From contig NZ_JAJQKI010000007.1 of NCBI RefSeq assembly GCF_023036475.1, forward strand, positions 1-60,113: a DNA stretch of 60,113 bases, read 5' to 3'. Of this stretch, positions 37,390 through 45,489 are shown in pieces. The position numbers were made by a program, and so were the translations under genes. Positions within the stretch are counted from its first letter, which is position 1; every line of letters begins with the position of its first letter. The notes under the pieces are model-generated. The model did not search any database. It was not told the origin of the DNA and was given only the letters and a program-made list of their open reading frames with translations. Source of the DNA: Bacillus pinisoli. GTDB taxonomy: Bacteria; Bacillota; Bacilli; Bacillales; SA4.

Positions 37390-37687
37390 TCATTTTAAAG
37401 TGTGCATTTAGTTGGCCGCGGAGCATTTGGTTTCTAACATCGCTTTTCTTTTTCTCATTAATCATATCTTTTTTTATTTCTCCTGTTTGGACTCCTTCTT
37501 CGCGTTTGTCTGCAATTTTCAGTAAGATTTCTACATCCATGAAAGAATACACTCTAGTACCTCGCTTCGTTCTTTCTGGAAATATTAAGCCCCGTTCTTC
37601 ATAATAACGAATTTTTCGTTCTGATAATCCAGTTAACTCACTTACAATCCCAATGGTAATGACTTTCTTATCTTTGTAAGAAGACAT
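37382..37687 (-). CDS. tnrA: Nitrogen regulator TnrA (MerR family)
   Basis: Global nitrogen-limitation regulator. 101 residues with a MerR-type HTH ([20 protein letters not shown], then [24 protein letters not shown]) and the short C-terminal tail [11 protein letters not shown]. In B. subtilis the equivalent tail binds feedback-inhibited glutamine synthetase and separates TnrA from GlnR. AAGGAGG precedes ATG. A near-perfect TnrA box lies 104 bp upstream of the start, consistent with autoregulation. Confidence 0.93.
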   Translation of the reverse strand: MSSYKDKKVITIGIVSELTGLSERKIRYYEERGLIFPERTKRGTRVYSFMDVEILLKIADKREEGVQTGEIKKDMINEKKKSDVRNQMLRGQLNAHFKMRK

Positions 37688-37790
37688 TTGTCCTCCTTCT
37701 TAATAGTCTCTGTTTCCAACATAGGAGTACAAAATTTAGAATCAACGTTACTTTTATTATCTAACTATTGTAATATATTCTCAATCTTTA

Positions 37791-37807
37791 TGTTAGAAAA
37801 CCTCACA
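37791..37807. promoter_or_regulatory. TnrA/GlnR operator upstream of tnrA
   Basis: TGTTAGAAAACCTCACA matches TGTNANAWWWTMTNACA at 16 of 17 positions (C for T at position 11 is the sole mismatch). Located 104-120 bp before the tnrA start. Confidence 0.78.
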
Positions 37808-37823
37808 TGGAATGTGGTTTTGG

Positions 37824-37864
37824 GCAAAAAAACTAACCATCAAAATAATGGTTAGTTTTTTTGC
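37824..37864 (-). terminator. Terminator of the Spo0E-like unit
   Basis: A perfect 17-bp stem (GCAAAAAAACTAACCAT and its complement) with a 7-nt loop CAAAATA. It overlaps the stop codon of the Spo0E-like gene; on the minus strand it ends in a long T-run. Confidence 0.88.
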
Positions 37865-38010
37865 TTATTTATTTTCTTCATCATTTCTTCTAGTTCTTTT
37901 AGTGTGTATGAGTAAAGATTGCTCTCGGAAGCATGTAAAAAACCGGCATCAACAAGCTTTTGTGCATAATAATTTTTCATTCTTTCTACGGCGATTAGGA
38001 GCTTAGTCAT
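37852..38010 (-). CDS. Spo0E-like aspartyl-phosphate phosphatase (small)
   Basis: 52 residues: MTKLLIAVERMKNYYAQKLV opening, then SYTLKELEEMMKKIN. The spacing and the YTLKELEEM motif correspond to the SxxLDxLI signature of Spo0E-family peptides, which dephosphorylate Spo0A-P and delay sporulation. GGAGG lies 9 nt before ATG 38010. It follows closely (14 nt) an 85-residue gene on the same strand, so the two are probably one transcript. Confidence 0.75.
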   Translation of the reverse strand: MTKLLIAVERMKNYYAQKLVDAGFLHASESNLYSYTLKELEEMMKKINKQKN

Positions 38011-38024
38011 TCATACAGGCCTCC

Positions 38025-38282
38025 TTAATGATTTTGAACAGTTCTTAATAACTCATAAGCTTTACTGCCTAATAGTAGCATTAATTCTTCAAATAATTCG
38101 TCTCGTTTTAAATCTAACTCAATAATCTTTTCTGCAATTATTAATTCTTTTGACTGATTCACCTTATATACCTCCTCTGTTTTTTGGATATCTTTATATC
38201 TGTTTAATTGTTGGTAAGATATTAAAATCAGCTTATTATAAAAATCTATGAGTTTCATTAGAGTTGTTAGCATTTCTAACAA
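38025..38282 (-). CDS. Small hypothetical helical protein
   Basis: 85 residues from TTG 38282 (82 from ATG 38273), entirely helical and charged: LLDFYNKLILISYQQ-like N-terminus, then IIAEKIIELDLKRDELFEEL with heptad-like spacing suggesting a coiled coil. No recognised family. No good ribosome site is visible at either start, which lowers confidence. Its position 14 nt before the Spo0E-like gene suggests a shared role or simple leader function. Confidence 0.5.
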   Translation of the reverse strand: MLEMLTTLMKLIDFYNKLILISYQQLNRYKDIQKTEEVYKVNQSKELIIAEKIIELDLKRDELFEELMLLLGSKAYELLRTVQNH

Positions 38283-38471
38283 TAAATCGTAGGAGCTCTA
38301 TAATTAACACAAAACGTGACCAGTTACAATTATTTTTTGTGTACTTCACTTGGGAAAAATACACATAAAAAAGCAGTGTAATGCACTTTTTATTTTGTGA
38401 TTTTCCCAATCATCTAAATTCTCTTATTCAAATACATTAACAGTGATAAAAGAATAAGGAGGATGGATGTT

Positions 38472-39671
38472 ATGAAAATCAACAAAATGATTACGATGTC
38501 ACTGGCACTTTCTCTTGTTCTCTCTCCGCTAGTAAGCTCATCTGTTAGTGCGAAGGAAAAAGATCCTGAACGAATTCCGGTTCAGCAGGTAAAAGAGGAT
38601 AAAAAAAGATACAAAAGTGGAGAAGTTATTGTTAAATTTAAAGACAAAGTAGTGGTATCAGACGAGGCCAGCATTGTTCAAAGTGTAGATGGTGAAGTCC
38701 TACATGATGGAGTAGTTAAATCTGATTTTAAAGTACTAAAGGTGAAGGATGTTGAAAAAGCAATTAAACATCTAGAAAAAAATCCGAATATAGAATATGT
38801 GGAACCAAATTATATATTTACAACAACATGGACACCGAATGATACTTATTATAATAACTACCAATATGGTATTAAGAATACCTATACAAATTTAGCATGG
38901 GATGTAACTAAAGGTAGCAGTAGCCAAGAGATTGCTATTATTGATACGGGTGTCGATTATACACATCCAGATCTAGATGGTAAGACCATAAAAGGCTATG
39001 ATTTTGTTGATAATGATTATAATCCAATGGATCTTAACGGGCACGGAACACACGTTGCTGGTATAGCGGCAGCGGAAACGAATAATGCTACTGGTATTGC
39101 AGGTACAGCTCCAAACACAAGAATCTTAGCAGTTCGTGTACTAGACGCAAATGGAAGTGGTTCTGTAACGGATATTGCGGATGGTATTCGTTATGCAGCA
39201 GATGCTGGTGCTGAGGTTATAAACTTGTCACTTGGTTGTGATTGTTCAACTACCACTCTCCAAAATGCGGTTAACTATGCTTGGAACAAAGGGGTAGTTC
39301 TTGTTGCAGCAGCGGGAAATGATGGAGTGAGCACAACTTTTGAGCCTGCTTCTTACACAAATGTTATTGCAGTTGGAGCAGTTGACAGCTTGAATCGAAA
39401 AGCCTCTTTCTCTAACTATGGTACATGGGTAGATGTTGTTGCTCCGGGAGTGGATATTGCCGCAACGTATCCAGGCAACCGATATGTTTATATGTCTGGA
39501 ACTTCAATGGCATCTCCATATGTTGCAGGTCTCGCTGCACTCTTAAAGGGTCAAGGACGCTCTAATGTTCAGGTTCGCCAAGCAATTGAGTTAACAGCTG
39601 ATTCAGTATCTGGAACTGGTACGTATTCAACATATGGAAGAATTAATTCGAATGATGCTGTAAGATACTAA
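38472..39671 (+). CDS. Secreted subtilisin-like serine protease (S8)
   Basis: 399 residues. Seen: signal peptide ending near SVSA/KEK, propeptide of the inhibitor type (YKSGEVIVKFKDK...NPNIEYVEPNYIF), then catalytic domain with Asp at about 158 (IIDTGVDYTHPDL), His at about 191 (NGHGTHVAGI) and Ser at about 345 (GTSMASPYVAG). Domain order and NYQYGIKNTYTNLAWDVTKG are like thermitase. A Cys pair (GCDCS) may form a disulfide. AAGGAGG with 9 nt spacing favours ATG 38472 over ATG 38463. Own terminator; probably feeds extracellular peptides to the cell. Confidence 0.94.
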   Translation: MKINKMITMSLALSLVLSPLVSSSVSAKEKDPERIPVQQVKEDKKRYKSGEVIVKFKDKVVVSDEASIVQSVDGEVLHDGVVKSDFKVLKVKDVEKAIKHLEKNPNIEYVEPNYIFTTTWTPNDTYYNNYQYGIKNTYTNLAWDVTKGSSSQEIAIIDTGVDYTHPDLDGKTIKGYDFVDNDYNPMDLNGHGTHVAGIAAAETNNATGIAGTAPNTRILAVRVLDANGSGSVTDIADGIRYAADAGAEVINLSLGCDCSTTTLQNAVNYAWNKGVVLVAAAGNDGVSTTFEPASYTNVIAVGAVDSLNRKASFSNYGTWVDVVAPGVDIAATYPGNRYVYMSGTSMASPYVAGLAALLKGQGRSNVQVRQAIELTADSVSGTGTYSTYGRINSNDAVRY

Positions 39672-39686
39672 CCTTATAAATACATG

Positions 39687-39714
39687 AAAAGGCCGGACTT
39701 TACCGGCCTTTTTT
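39687..39714 (+). terminator. Terminator after the subtilase gene
   Basis: AAAAGGCCGG / CCGGCCTTTTTT with ACTTTA loop. Element B begins 5 nt further. Confidence 0.92.
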
Positions 39715-39718
39715 AAAT

Positions 39719-39911
39719 AGGCTCTTTTCTAAAACTTTATTGCTTTTCAAGTTAATATTTCTAAAGCCCACCTTTTCTTGTACGTAAAATCAAAGTGATC
39801 ATTGTTAGAGAAGAGTAACTCTCTCAATATAAAGTACTGGACGCTGTACTACCGAGTAAAAATCCGGCTATTGGAATTTTTACGAAAGCTACAATCTTTA
39901 CGAAAAAAGCC
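39719..39911 (-). mobile_element. MITE-like element, copy B (about 193 bp)
   Basis: Begins AGGCTCTTTTCTAAAACTTT and ends in CGAAAAAAGCC. On the opposite strand it aligns with copy D along its length, sharing GAGTAACTCTCT, GTACTACCGAGTAAAAATCC and the TTTTTACGAAAGC block. An internal hairpin-forming segment centres on AAATCCGGCTATTGGAATTT. No clear target duplication because a second, decayed copy abuts it. Non-coding. It starts 4 nt after the subtilase terminator. Confidence 0.78.
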
Positions 39912-40008
39912 ATTCTAATACTTTGTTACTTTACAAGCATCTTTTTCTAAAAACTAGTAAAAATCCGGCTTTTTGGGATATTTACGAAAGCGACAGTCTA
40001 TACGAAAC
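39912..40008 (-). mobile_element. Decayed partial copy of the MITE-like element (B')
   Basis: TTCTAATACTTTGTTACTTT at its left and GTAAAAATCCGGCTTTTTGG at its right are mutated versions of the same element with the middle deleted. Together with copy B it fills the gap 39719-40008, giving a tandem arrangement. No gene is seen between 39672 and 40136. Confidence 0.65.
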
Positions 40009-40115
40009 CATATATGTTTATATCTGCTCAAACCTCATCTGAGTGTGAATTATATCGTCTGGTGTTCCCGGTTTAAGTAGCACGTTCTCTAAACATGCCT
40101 TAACAAAGCCATAAA

Positions 40116-40143
40116 AAAAGCCGTTTGAAACGACTTTTAAACT
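40116..40143 (-). terminator. Terminator of the DUF4395 gene
   Basis: On the minus strand AAGTCGT pairs with ACGGCTT (TTCAA loop, one G-T) followed by TTTTT. It overlaps the last codons of the gene. Confidence 0.65.
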
Positions 40144-40568
40144 TTTCTTAGCTTTCTTTTGTGACGATATCTTACAAACTGAAAACGAATATAGCATCCT
40201 ATACAAAAGCCGAGTATGGCAATAAAGGCAGCTAATGCGACAAGGACAGAAAAGAGATAATAAAGTTGTATCCAGTTTAAGTAATAACTAACGAGAGCGG
40301 TCGTTAGAAATATTATAGCAATCCACTGGTTAAACTGTTGTTGTTCAGAATCCTCAGGGATATACTCAGAATAATCCTTCTTTAAAAATAATTTCGCAAA
40401 TCGCATAACCGGATTGAAATTTAGTATTACCCCCAAAAGACCTGCAAACAGAGGAAAAAGCAAAATAAATACCTTTCCACTAAAAAGAGCGAGCAGAACG
40501 GATATGACAATAAACCATTGATTTGACCTAACTAACGGTCTGGGAATTGAGCTGTATTTCTTGCTCAT
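40137..40568 (-). CDS. DUF4395 membrane protein
   Basis: 143 residues with four hydrophobic segments, starting after the conserved IPRPLVRSNQW; FNPVMRFAKLFLK and the short cationic C-terminus (YRHKRKLRKV) are typical of DUF4395. The function of the family is unknown; some members lie beside thioredoxin-like or rhodanese genes, but none is here. GGTTGGA precedes ATG. Confidence 0.83.
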   Translation of the reverse strand: MSKKYSSIPRPLVRSNQWFIVISVLLALFSGKVFILLFPLFAGLLGVILNFNPVMRFAKLFLKKDYSEYIPEDSEQQQFNQWIAIIFLTTALVSYYLNWIQLYYLFSVLVALAAFIAILGFCIGCYIRFQFVRYRHKRKLRKV

Positions 40569-40872
40569 TTTAATTCCAACCTTTCCTATCGTAATATTTG
40601 TATTTTACGTTTTATTTATCGAGTTGGGAAGTAATTTGTTTAGTTAATGTAAAGGATTAAAATAAATATAGAAGAAAAGAGCCTATAGATTGAGGACTTT
40701 ACAGCGTTTTAATTTTATTCTTATTACTAAACAAGCATCTCATAATAACTTGCCTGCAAACATCAATTTTTAAAAGTAGGTAACTCTAAATATGTGTAGA
40801 AGTCTTATTGTTATTTGTACATTGTATATTTATGCTATTTTAATTAGTGAAAATTAATAAGGAGTGATGGTC
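40569..40872. other. Intergenic region with a solo element end
   Basis: 304 bp, AT-rich. It contains one GAAAAGAGCCT motif (40673-40683) identical to the right terminus of the MITE-like family, but no matching left end, so a relic at most. No gene or terminator recognised. Confidence 0.35.
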
Positions 40873-41556
40873 ATGACTATGCGTGATAAAGAGGAATTAA
40901 AAAGAGAGATTATTAAAGCATATCATTTTAGACATGCAACAAAGCAATTTGATCCCGATAAAAAAATCCCTGAAGAGGATTTTCAGTTTATTCTAGAAAT
41001 CGCACATCTTTCACCGAGTTCCTTTGGTCTAGAGCCTTGGAGATTTCTTGTTATTCAAAATGAGAAAGTCAGAGAGAGAATAAAGAACACATCATGGGGA
41101 GCAACGGGTAAACTACCGGAAGCTAGTCATTTTGTTGTTCTATTAGCAAGAACCAAGCAGGATACCAAATACGATTCGCCTTATTTAAGAGATCATTTGC
41201 AAAATGTAAAAAAACTTCCAAAGGACCATATGGAAAAATACTTACAACGAATTGAGGAGTTTCAAAAATCAGATTTTAATCTACTAGATGATGAGCGGTT
41301 ACTTTATGAATGGGCTTCAAGACAAACCTACATTGCATTAGGGAATATGATGACGGCAGCTGCGCAAATAGGGATTGATTCATGTCCGATCGAAGGATTT
41401 GATATTGAGAAAATGAATAACTTGCTTCAAGAAGAAGGGTTACTAAACGACGGTAATTTTAGTATCTCCGTAATGGTCGCTTTTGGTTACCGTGTAATTG
41501 AACCCAACCCTAAAATTAGACGTCCGTTCGAAGACGTCATTAAGTGGATAAAATAA
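40873..41556 (+). CDS. NAD(P)H nitroreductase, YfkO-type
   Basis: FMN-dependent oxidoreductase, about 227 residues. Seen: AYHFRHATKQFDPDKKIPEEDF, LSPSSFGLEPWRFLVIQ, and ALGNMMTAAAQIGIDSCPIEGFD, the flavin and substrate-binding segments of NfsB/YfkO enzymes. AAGGAG with 8 nt spacing favours ATG 40873 over the in-frame GTG 40864. Monocistronic, ended by a clear hairpin. Likely role is quinone, nitro- or azo-compound reduction. Confidence 0.92.
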   Translation: MTMRDKEELKREIIKAYHFRHATKQFDPDKKIPEEDFQFILEIAHLSPSSFGLEPWRFLVIQNEKVRERIKNTSWGATGKLPEASHFVVLLARTKQDTKYDSPYLRDHLQNVKKLPKDHMEKYLQRIEEFQKSDFNLLDDERLLYEWASRQTYIALGNMMTAAAQIGIDSCPIEGFDIEKMNNLLQEEGLLNDGNFSISVMVAFGYRVIEPNPKIRRPFEDVIKWIK

Positions 41557-41576
41557 ATATAGATTGAATGACAATC

Positions 41577-41603
41577 CAAAAGCCTTTAAACAAGGCTTTT
41601 TTT
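41577..41603 (+). terminator. Terminator after the nitroreductase gene
   Basis: AAAAGCCTT / AAGGCTTTT with TAAAC loop and a T-run. Confidence 0.88.
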
Positions 41604-41622
41604 ACGTCCATATAAAAAAGAA

Positions 41623-41647
41623 TCGACAGGTGACAGGCACTTGTCGA
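41623..41647. repeat. Small palindromic repeat (GTGACAGGCAC type)
   Basis: TCGACAGGTG / CACTTGTCGA with an ACAGG loop; 10-bp stem with one G-T. From memory, similar GTGACAGGCAC hairpins occur in many Bacillus intergenic regions. Only one copy is in this window. The gap 41557-41862 holds otherwise only AT-rich DNA and the promoter region of livK. Confidence 0.45.
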
Positions 41648-41862
41648 ATTTGCATATTTATACATATCTAACAATCATTTCGACTGGTGTAAATTACGGT
41701 GTACGAAGCACTAAACTCTATTATCTTAGTGTTTGGATGTTGATGATTTTGTCAACTATATTTTTTGTAAAATTATAAAAAATAATTGTTGTCAATAAAT
41801 ATAAAAATATTTATATTATTCTTAAGTTTCAAAAAATAAAGATAGATACAGGGGTGGGTCAA

Positions 41863-43059
41863 TTGGTTAAAAAGAAAACGAAGGTATTATCTTTACTTGC
41901 TACAGCGTCGTTAGCAATGGGATTACTTGCAGGGTGTGGAGGAGGTCAGACGGCTTCATCAGGTGAAGGTGGAGGAACCGTTATTAAAATTGCAACCCAA
42001 TCTCCTCTTTCTGGTGGTAGTGCAACTTTAGGTGAAGCTATTAAGCTTGGTGCACAACTCTCGCTAGAAGACCAACAGGCGAAATTTAAAGATTTAGGTT
42101 TTGAATTACAGCTTGTTCCTTATGATGATCAGGGAGATCCGAAGAAAGGGGTAGCAAACGCTCAGTTAATTGGATCTGATACGGGCATTTTAGCAGTTGT
42201 CGGACATTTAAACTCAGGGGTAGCTATTCCTTCATCAGAGACATATGAGAAATATGCAATCCCAATGGTTTCACCAGCCAATACTGCTACAGAAGTTACA
42301 GACCGTGGCTTAAAAACTACGAACCGAATTGTAGCTAGAGATGATTTCCAAGGACCAGCTGCTGCGGACTTTGCTGTAAATACATTAAATGCTAAGAAAA
42401 TCTTCATTGTTCAAGATAAGACAGCTTATGGAACTGGTTTGGCTGATGCATTTAAAGGTGCAGCGGAAAAACTTGGAGCAGAGATTGTTGGATATGAAGG
42501 AATTACAGTTGGTGAAAAGGACTTTAATGGTGTTTTAAACCAAGTTCTATCTAAATCACCAGATCTTGTTTACTTTGGAGGGTTATATTCTGAAGGTGGT
42601 CTATTAATTAAGCAAGGTAGAGAAAAAGGACTTGAGATACCATTCATGGGTGGAGATGGCTTAGACTCCTCAACTTTAGTAGAAATTGCTGGTGAGGCTG
42701 TTAAGAACACTTATATTACTTCTGTTGCAGGTGACACTTTTGCAACGGAAACAGGGAAGAAATTTGCTGAAGACTATAAAGCTAAATTTAATAAAGAAGT
42801 AGAATCTTATTCAGCGTATGGTTATGACTCAATGGGTGTTGTACTAAAGGGAATTGAAGATGCTATAAAAGCTAACGATGGAAAACTTCCTTCTCGTGAA
42901 CAAGTTCGCGATGCGGTTCGTGCAGTTTCTGAATTCCAAGGTGCTGTTACAAAAGTAACTTTTGATGATAAAGGGGATAATGACTACGCTCAGATCTTCA
43001 TCTACAAGTTTGATGAAGTAGCGTATCCTCCGAAGCAAGAGTCAGTAGTTAGTAAATAG
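41863..43059 (+). CDS. livK: Branched-chain amino-acid binding lipoprotein
   Basis: Periplasmic-binding-type I receptor anchored as lipoprotein: signal peptide with lipobox GLLAGC, then IKIATQSPLSGGSATLGEAI, VGHLNSGVAIPSSETYEKYA and VSPANTATEVTD, classic LivJ/LivK/BraC features. 398 residues. The frame opens at GTG 41854, but GGGGTGGG is the ribosome site and TTG 41863 gives the clean signal peptide. A terminator and a mobile element separate it from livHMGF, so permease expression may depend on readthrough or a second promoter. Confidence 0.93.
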   Translation: MVKKKTKVLSLLATASLAMGLLAGCGGGQTASSGEGGGTVIKIATQSPLSGGSATLGEAIKLGAQLSLEDQQAKFKDLGFELQLVPYDDQGDPKKGVANAQLIGSDTGILAVVGHLNSGVAIPSSETYEKYAIPMVSPANTATEVTDRGLKTTNRIVARDDFQGPAAADFAVNTLNAKKIFIVQDKTAYGTGLADAFKGAAEKLGAEIVGYEGITVGEKDFNGVLNQVLSKSPDLVYFGGLYSEGGLLIKQGREKGLEIPFMGGDGLDSSTLVEIAGEAVKNTYITSVAGDTFATETGKKFAEDYKAKFNKEVESYSAYGYDSMGVVLKGIEDAIKANDGKLPSREQVRDAVRAVSEFQGAVTKVTFDDKGDNDYAQIFIYKFDEVAYPPKQESVVSK

Positions 43060-43099
43060 GAAATCTAGTATTCTATAAACTTATTAAATAAATAATGGC

Positions 43100-43132
43100 A
43101 AGAGGGTATGCCAATGGTCATACCCTCTTTTT
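43100..43132 (+). terminator. Terminator between livK and livH
   Basis: AAGAGGGTATG / CATACCCTCTTTTT with CCAATGGT loop. In binding-protein operons such a partial terminator usually keeps receptor level above permease level. Confidence 0.9.
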
Positions 43133-43138
43133 ACTAAA

Positions 43139-43175
43139 AGGTTCTTTTCATATAAATCGTTTTAGAAAAGAGCCT
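43139..43175 (+). mobile_element. MITE-like element, copy C (37 bp)
   Basis: AGGTTCTTTTCATATA at the left and TTTTAGAAAAGAGCCT at the right: the two ends of the family with the interior gone. ACTAAA flanks it on both sides (43133-43138 and 43176-43181), a 6-bp target duplication. It lies 7 nt after the livK terminator and 23 nt before the livH start. Confidence 0.85.
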
Positions 43176-43197
43176 ACTAAAAAGGTAGGTGCATGAA

Positions 43198-44184
43198 ATG
43201 CTGGCTGAGGTACTATACACATTACCACAGGTATTAATTGACGGATTAACACTGGGAGCAGTCTATGCCATTGTGGCGCTTGGTTACACAATGGTATATG
43301 GAACATTAGAACTCATTAACTTTGCACATGGTGAAATATTTATGACCGGTGCCTTTATAGGTACAGCTATTTTAATCACACTAACTGGGCTTGGATGGAT
43401 TGCAGTGATGCCCGCATTACTCTCTTTATTACTTGTATTAGTGATTACGTCTGTTCTTACAGGTTTCATCGGAATGGGGATTGAGAGAGTTGCCTACCGC
43501 CCTTTAAGAAAAGCTCCAAAGCTAATCACATTAATCACAGCAATAGGTATTTCGTTCTTACTGCAGGACATTGTCAGGTTTATTACAGAACTTAAGCGTG
43601 GTAATTACATTCTTACTGGACCAAGCATGTTTACAGATCGTATTGATCTAAACACTTCTTCAATTAGTACTATGTTTAATAATTCATCTTTTAAAGAATC
43701 GTTTATTATCGTATTTGTTGTCGCGATTATTATGATGGTTTGTTTAGATTTATTTGTAAATCGAACAAAATGGGGCGTGGCAATGCGTGCGGTTGCACAA
43801 GACCGTGATACAGCAGCATTGATGGGGGTTAATGTAAATAAAATTATTGCCTTAGTCTTTTTTATCGGTTCTGCTTTAGGCGGTGCAACAGGAGTATTAT
43901 TCGCGATTCAATATGGAACAATTGATCCTTATATTGGTTTCATCTTAGGTTTAAAGGCTTTTACAGCTGCTGTATTAGGTGGAATCGGTAACATTCGGGG
44001 TGCAATGTTTGGAGGTATGCTGCTTGGATTATTAGAGATGTTTGCAGCCGCCAACTTAGCTGTCTTGTCTAATGGTATGCTGGGTGCAGAGTACAAAGAC
44101 GTGTTTGCGTTTGGGATCTTGATTATCGTACTTATCTTCAAACCAGAAGGTATATTCGGTAAAGTTGTTGCGGAGAAGGTGTAG
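43198..44184 (+). CDS. livH: Branched-chain amino-acid permease LivH
   Basis: 328 residues, eight hydrophobic segments. Seen: LIDGLTLGAVYAIVALGYTM and GTLELINFAHGEIFM of LivH proteins, with the EAA-like loop AVAQDRDTAALMGVNVNKI. GGTAGGTG (43184-43191) with 6 nt spacing favours ATG 43198 over GTG 43189. The region just before its ribosome site is the mobile element C, so the insertion changed the livK-livH spacer. Confidence 0.92.
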   Translation: MLAEVLYTLPQVLIDGLTLGAVYAIVALGYTMVYGTLELINFAHGEIFMTGAFIGTAILITLTGLGWIAVMPALLSLLLVLVITSVLTGFIGMGIERVAYRPLRKAPKLITLITAIGISFLLQDIVRFITELKRGNYILTGPSMFTDRIDLNTSSISTMFNNSSFKESFIIVFVVAIIMMVCLDLFVNRTKWGVAMRAVAQDRDTAALMGVNVNKIIALVFFIGSALGGATGVLFAIQYGTIDPYIGFILGLKAFTAAVLGGIGNIRGAMFGGMLLGLLEMFAAANLAVLSNGMLGAEYKDVFAFGILIIVLIFKPEGIFGKVVAEKV

Positions 44185-44187
44185 GTG

Positions 44188-45489
44188 ATGGGAATGAAGA
44201 CATTTATTGAGAACCTTAAACAAAACAAAAAAGCACAGGCCATACTTTTAGGGAGCTATATTCTCGTCACAACACTTAGTCTCTATTTATCACAAAAATC
44301 CGTCATTGCGTTTTTAATGTTGTTAAGCTCATTGTTATTATTGCATTTTACTCATTTAAGTCAACGAACAAAATGGATTGTAGCAGGGTTAGTATTAGTT
44401 GTGTTCCTACCTGTATCTGCAAGCCAGGGTGTCGCTTATGAATCCTATATGGAAGTAGTAACACTGGTTGGCATTTATGTTGCGATGGCGCTTGGCCTTA
44501 ACATTGTAGTAGGTCTTGCTGGATTACTAGATTTAGGATTCGTTGCATTTTTTGCGGTGGGTGCTTACACTTATGGTATTTTTGCAACGGCGCAGGCTGC
44601 TAACTTTATGCCGTTTGGGAATTTTCCACTTGGCGGTGGTAGTTTTTGGATTTTTATTTTACTAGGTTGCTTTGTTGCAGCGCTATTTGGAGTTTTACTC
44701 GGCATTCCTGTACTGCGTGTAAAAGGCGATTATCTAGCTATAGTTACATTAGGATTTGGTGAAATCATTAGAATCGTATTTAACAATCTTGATCGTCCAG
44801 TTAATATCACAAACGGTGCGATGGGGCTATCATCCATTACACCTCCTAAATTATTCGGTATAACTTTTATTTATCCTAGTCAGTTTTATTTCATTGTTTT
44901 AGCTATTTTACTACTAGTCTTTCTAGCAGTAAGAAGACTTGAGTATTCAAAGATTGGTAGGTCATGGAAAGCTGTTCGTGAAAATGAGATTGCAGCACAA
45001 TCAATGGGAATACATTTAGTTCGCACGAAGCTTTTGGCTTTTGCTATAGGAGCATCATTCTCTGGAATGATGGGAGTGGTATTCGCAGCAAAACAAACAT
45101 TTGTTGACCCAACGAGCTTTACTCTTCTAGAATCTATCACTATTCTTGTTATGGTTATTCTTGGAGGTATGGGTTCTGTGCCTGGAGTTATTTTAGGGGC
45201 ATCAATCATGACTATTTTAAATCTACAAGTACTAACTGAATTGACAAACTGGTTAAATCAATTAAGCCTTAGTGGAGTAATTAGTATTCCTGATGCACTA
45301 TCACCAGCTAAAATGCAACGATTTATATTCGGAGCCATTCTCATATTATTTGCTCTATATCGACCACAAGGTCTTTTACCAGCTAAAAATCCAATTTTTA
45401 ATAAGGAGCTTTTAAAGAACACATCTAAACATAATACGGAACTTACTCTACAAAAGGAGGGGACGAACTATGTCCATCCTAACGGTTAG
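44188..45489 (+). CDS. livM: Branched-chain amino-acid permease LivM
   Basis: 433 residues with about ten hydrophobic segments; YVAMALGLNIVVGLAGLLDLG and the loop AVRENEIAAQSMGIHLVRTKL are typical of LivM. AAGGTG at 44176-44181 suits ATG 44188, while AGGTG at 44183-44187 suits ATG 44194, so the first residues are uncertain. It overlaps livG by 20 bp and its start follows the livH stop directly. Confidence 0.92.
   Translation: MGMKTFIENLKQNKKAQAILLGSYILVTTLSLYLSQKSVIAFLMLLSSLLLLHFTHLSQRTKWIVAGLVLVVFLPVSASQGVAYESYMEVVTLVGIYVAMALGLNIVVGLAGLLDLGFVAFFAVGAYTYGIFATAQAANFMPFGNFPLGGGSFWIFILLGCFVAALFGVLLGIPVLRVKGDYLAIVTLGFGEIIRIVFNNLDRPVNITNGAMGLSSITPPKLFGITFIYPSQFYFIVLAILLLVFLAVRRLEYSKIGRSWKAVRENEIAAQSMGIHLVRTKLLAFAIGASFSGMMGVVFAAKQTFVDPTSFTLLESITILVMVILGGMGSVPGVILGASIMTILNLQVLTELTNWLNQLSLSGVISIPDALSPAKMQRFIFGAILILFALYRPQGLLPAKNPIFNKELLKNTSKHNTELTLQKEGTNYVHPNG

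Noticed and set aside
37812..38006. 64-residue plus-strand frame rich in Phe and Ser
   Set aside because: Antisense to the Spo0E-like gene, no ribosome site, and it begins inside the perfect terminator hairpin; the minus-strand gene explains the region.
38368..38400. Possible terminator AAAAAAGCAGTG...CACTTTTTATTTT before the subtilase gene
   Set aside because: The stem needs a bulge and only about 4-7 pairs form; not strong enough to call.
40018..40206. 62-residue minus-strand frame beside the DUF4395 gene
   Set aside because: Overlaps the DUF4395 gene and its terminator in another frame, has no ribosome site and low-complexity composition.
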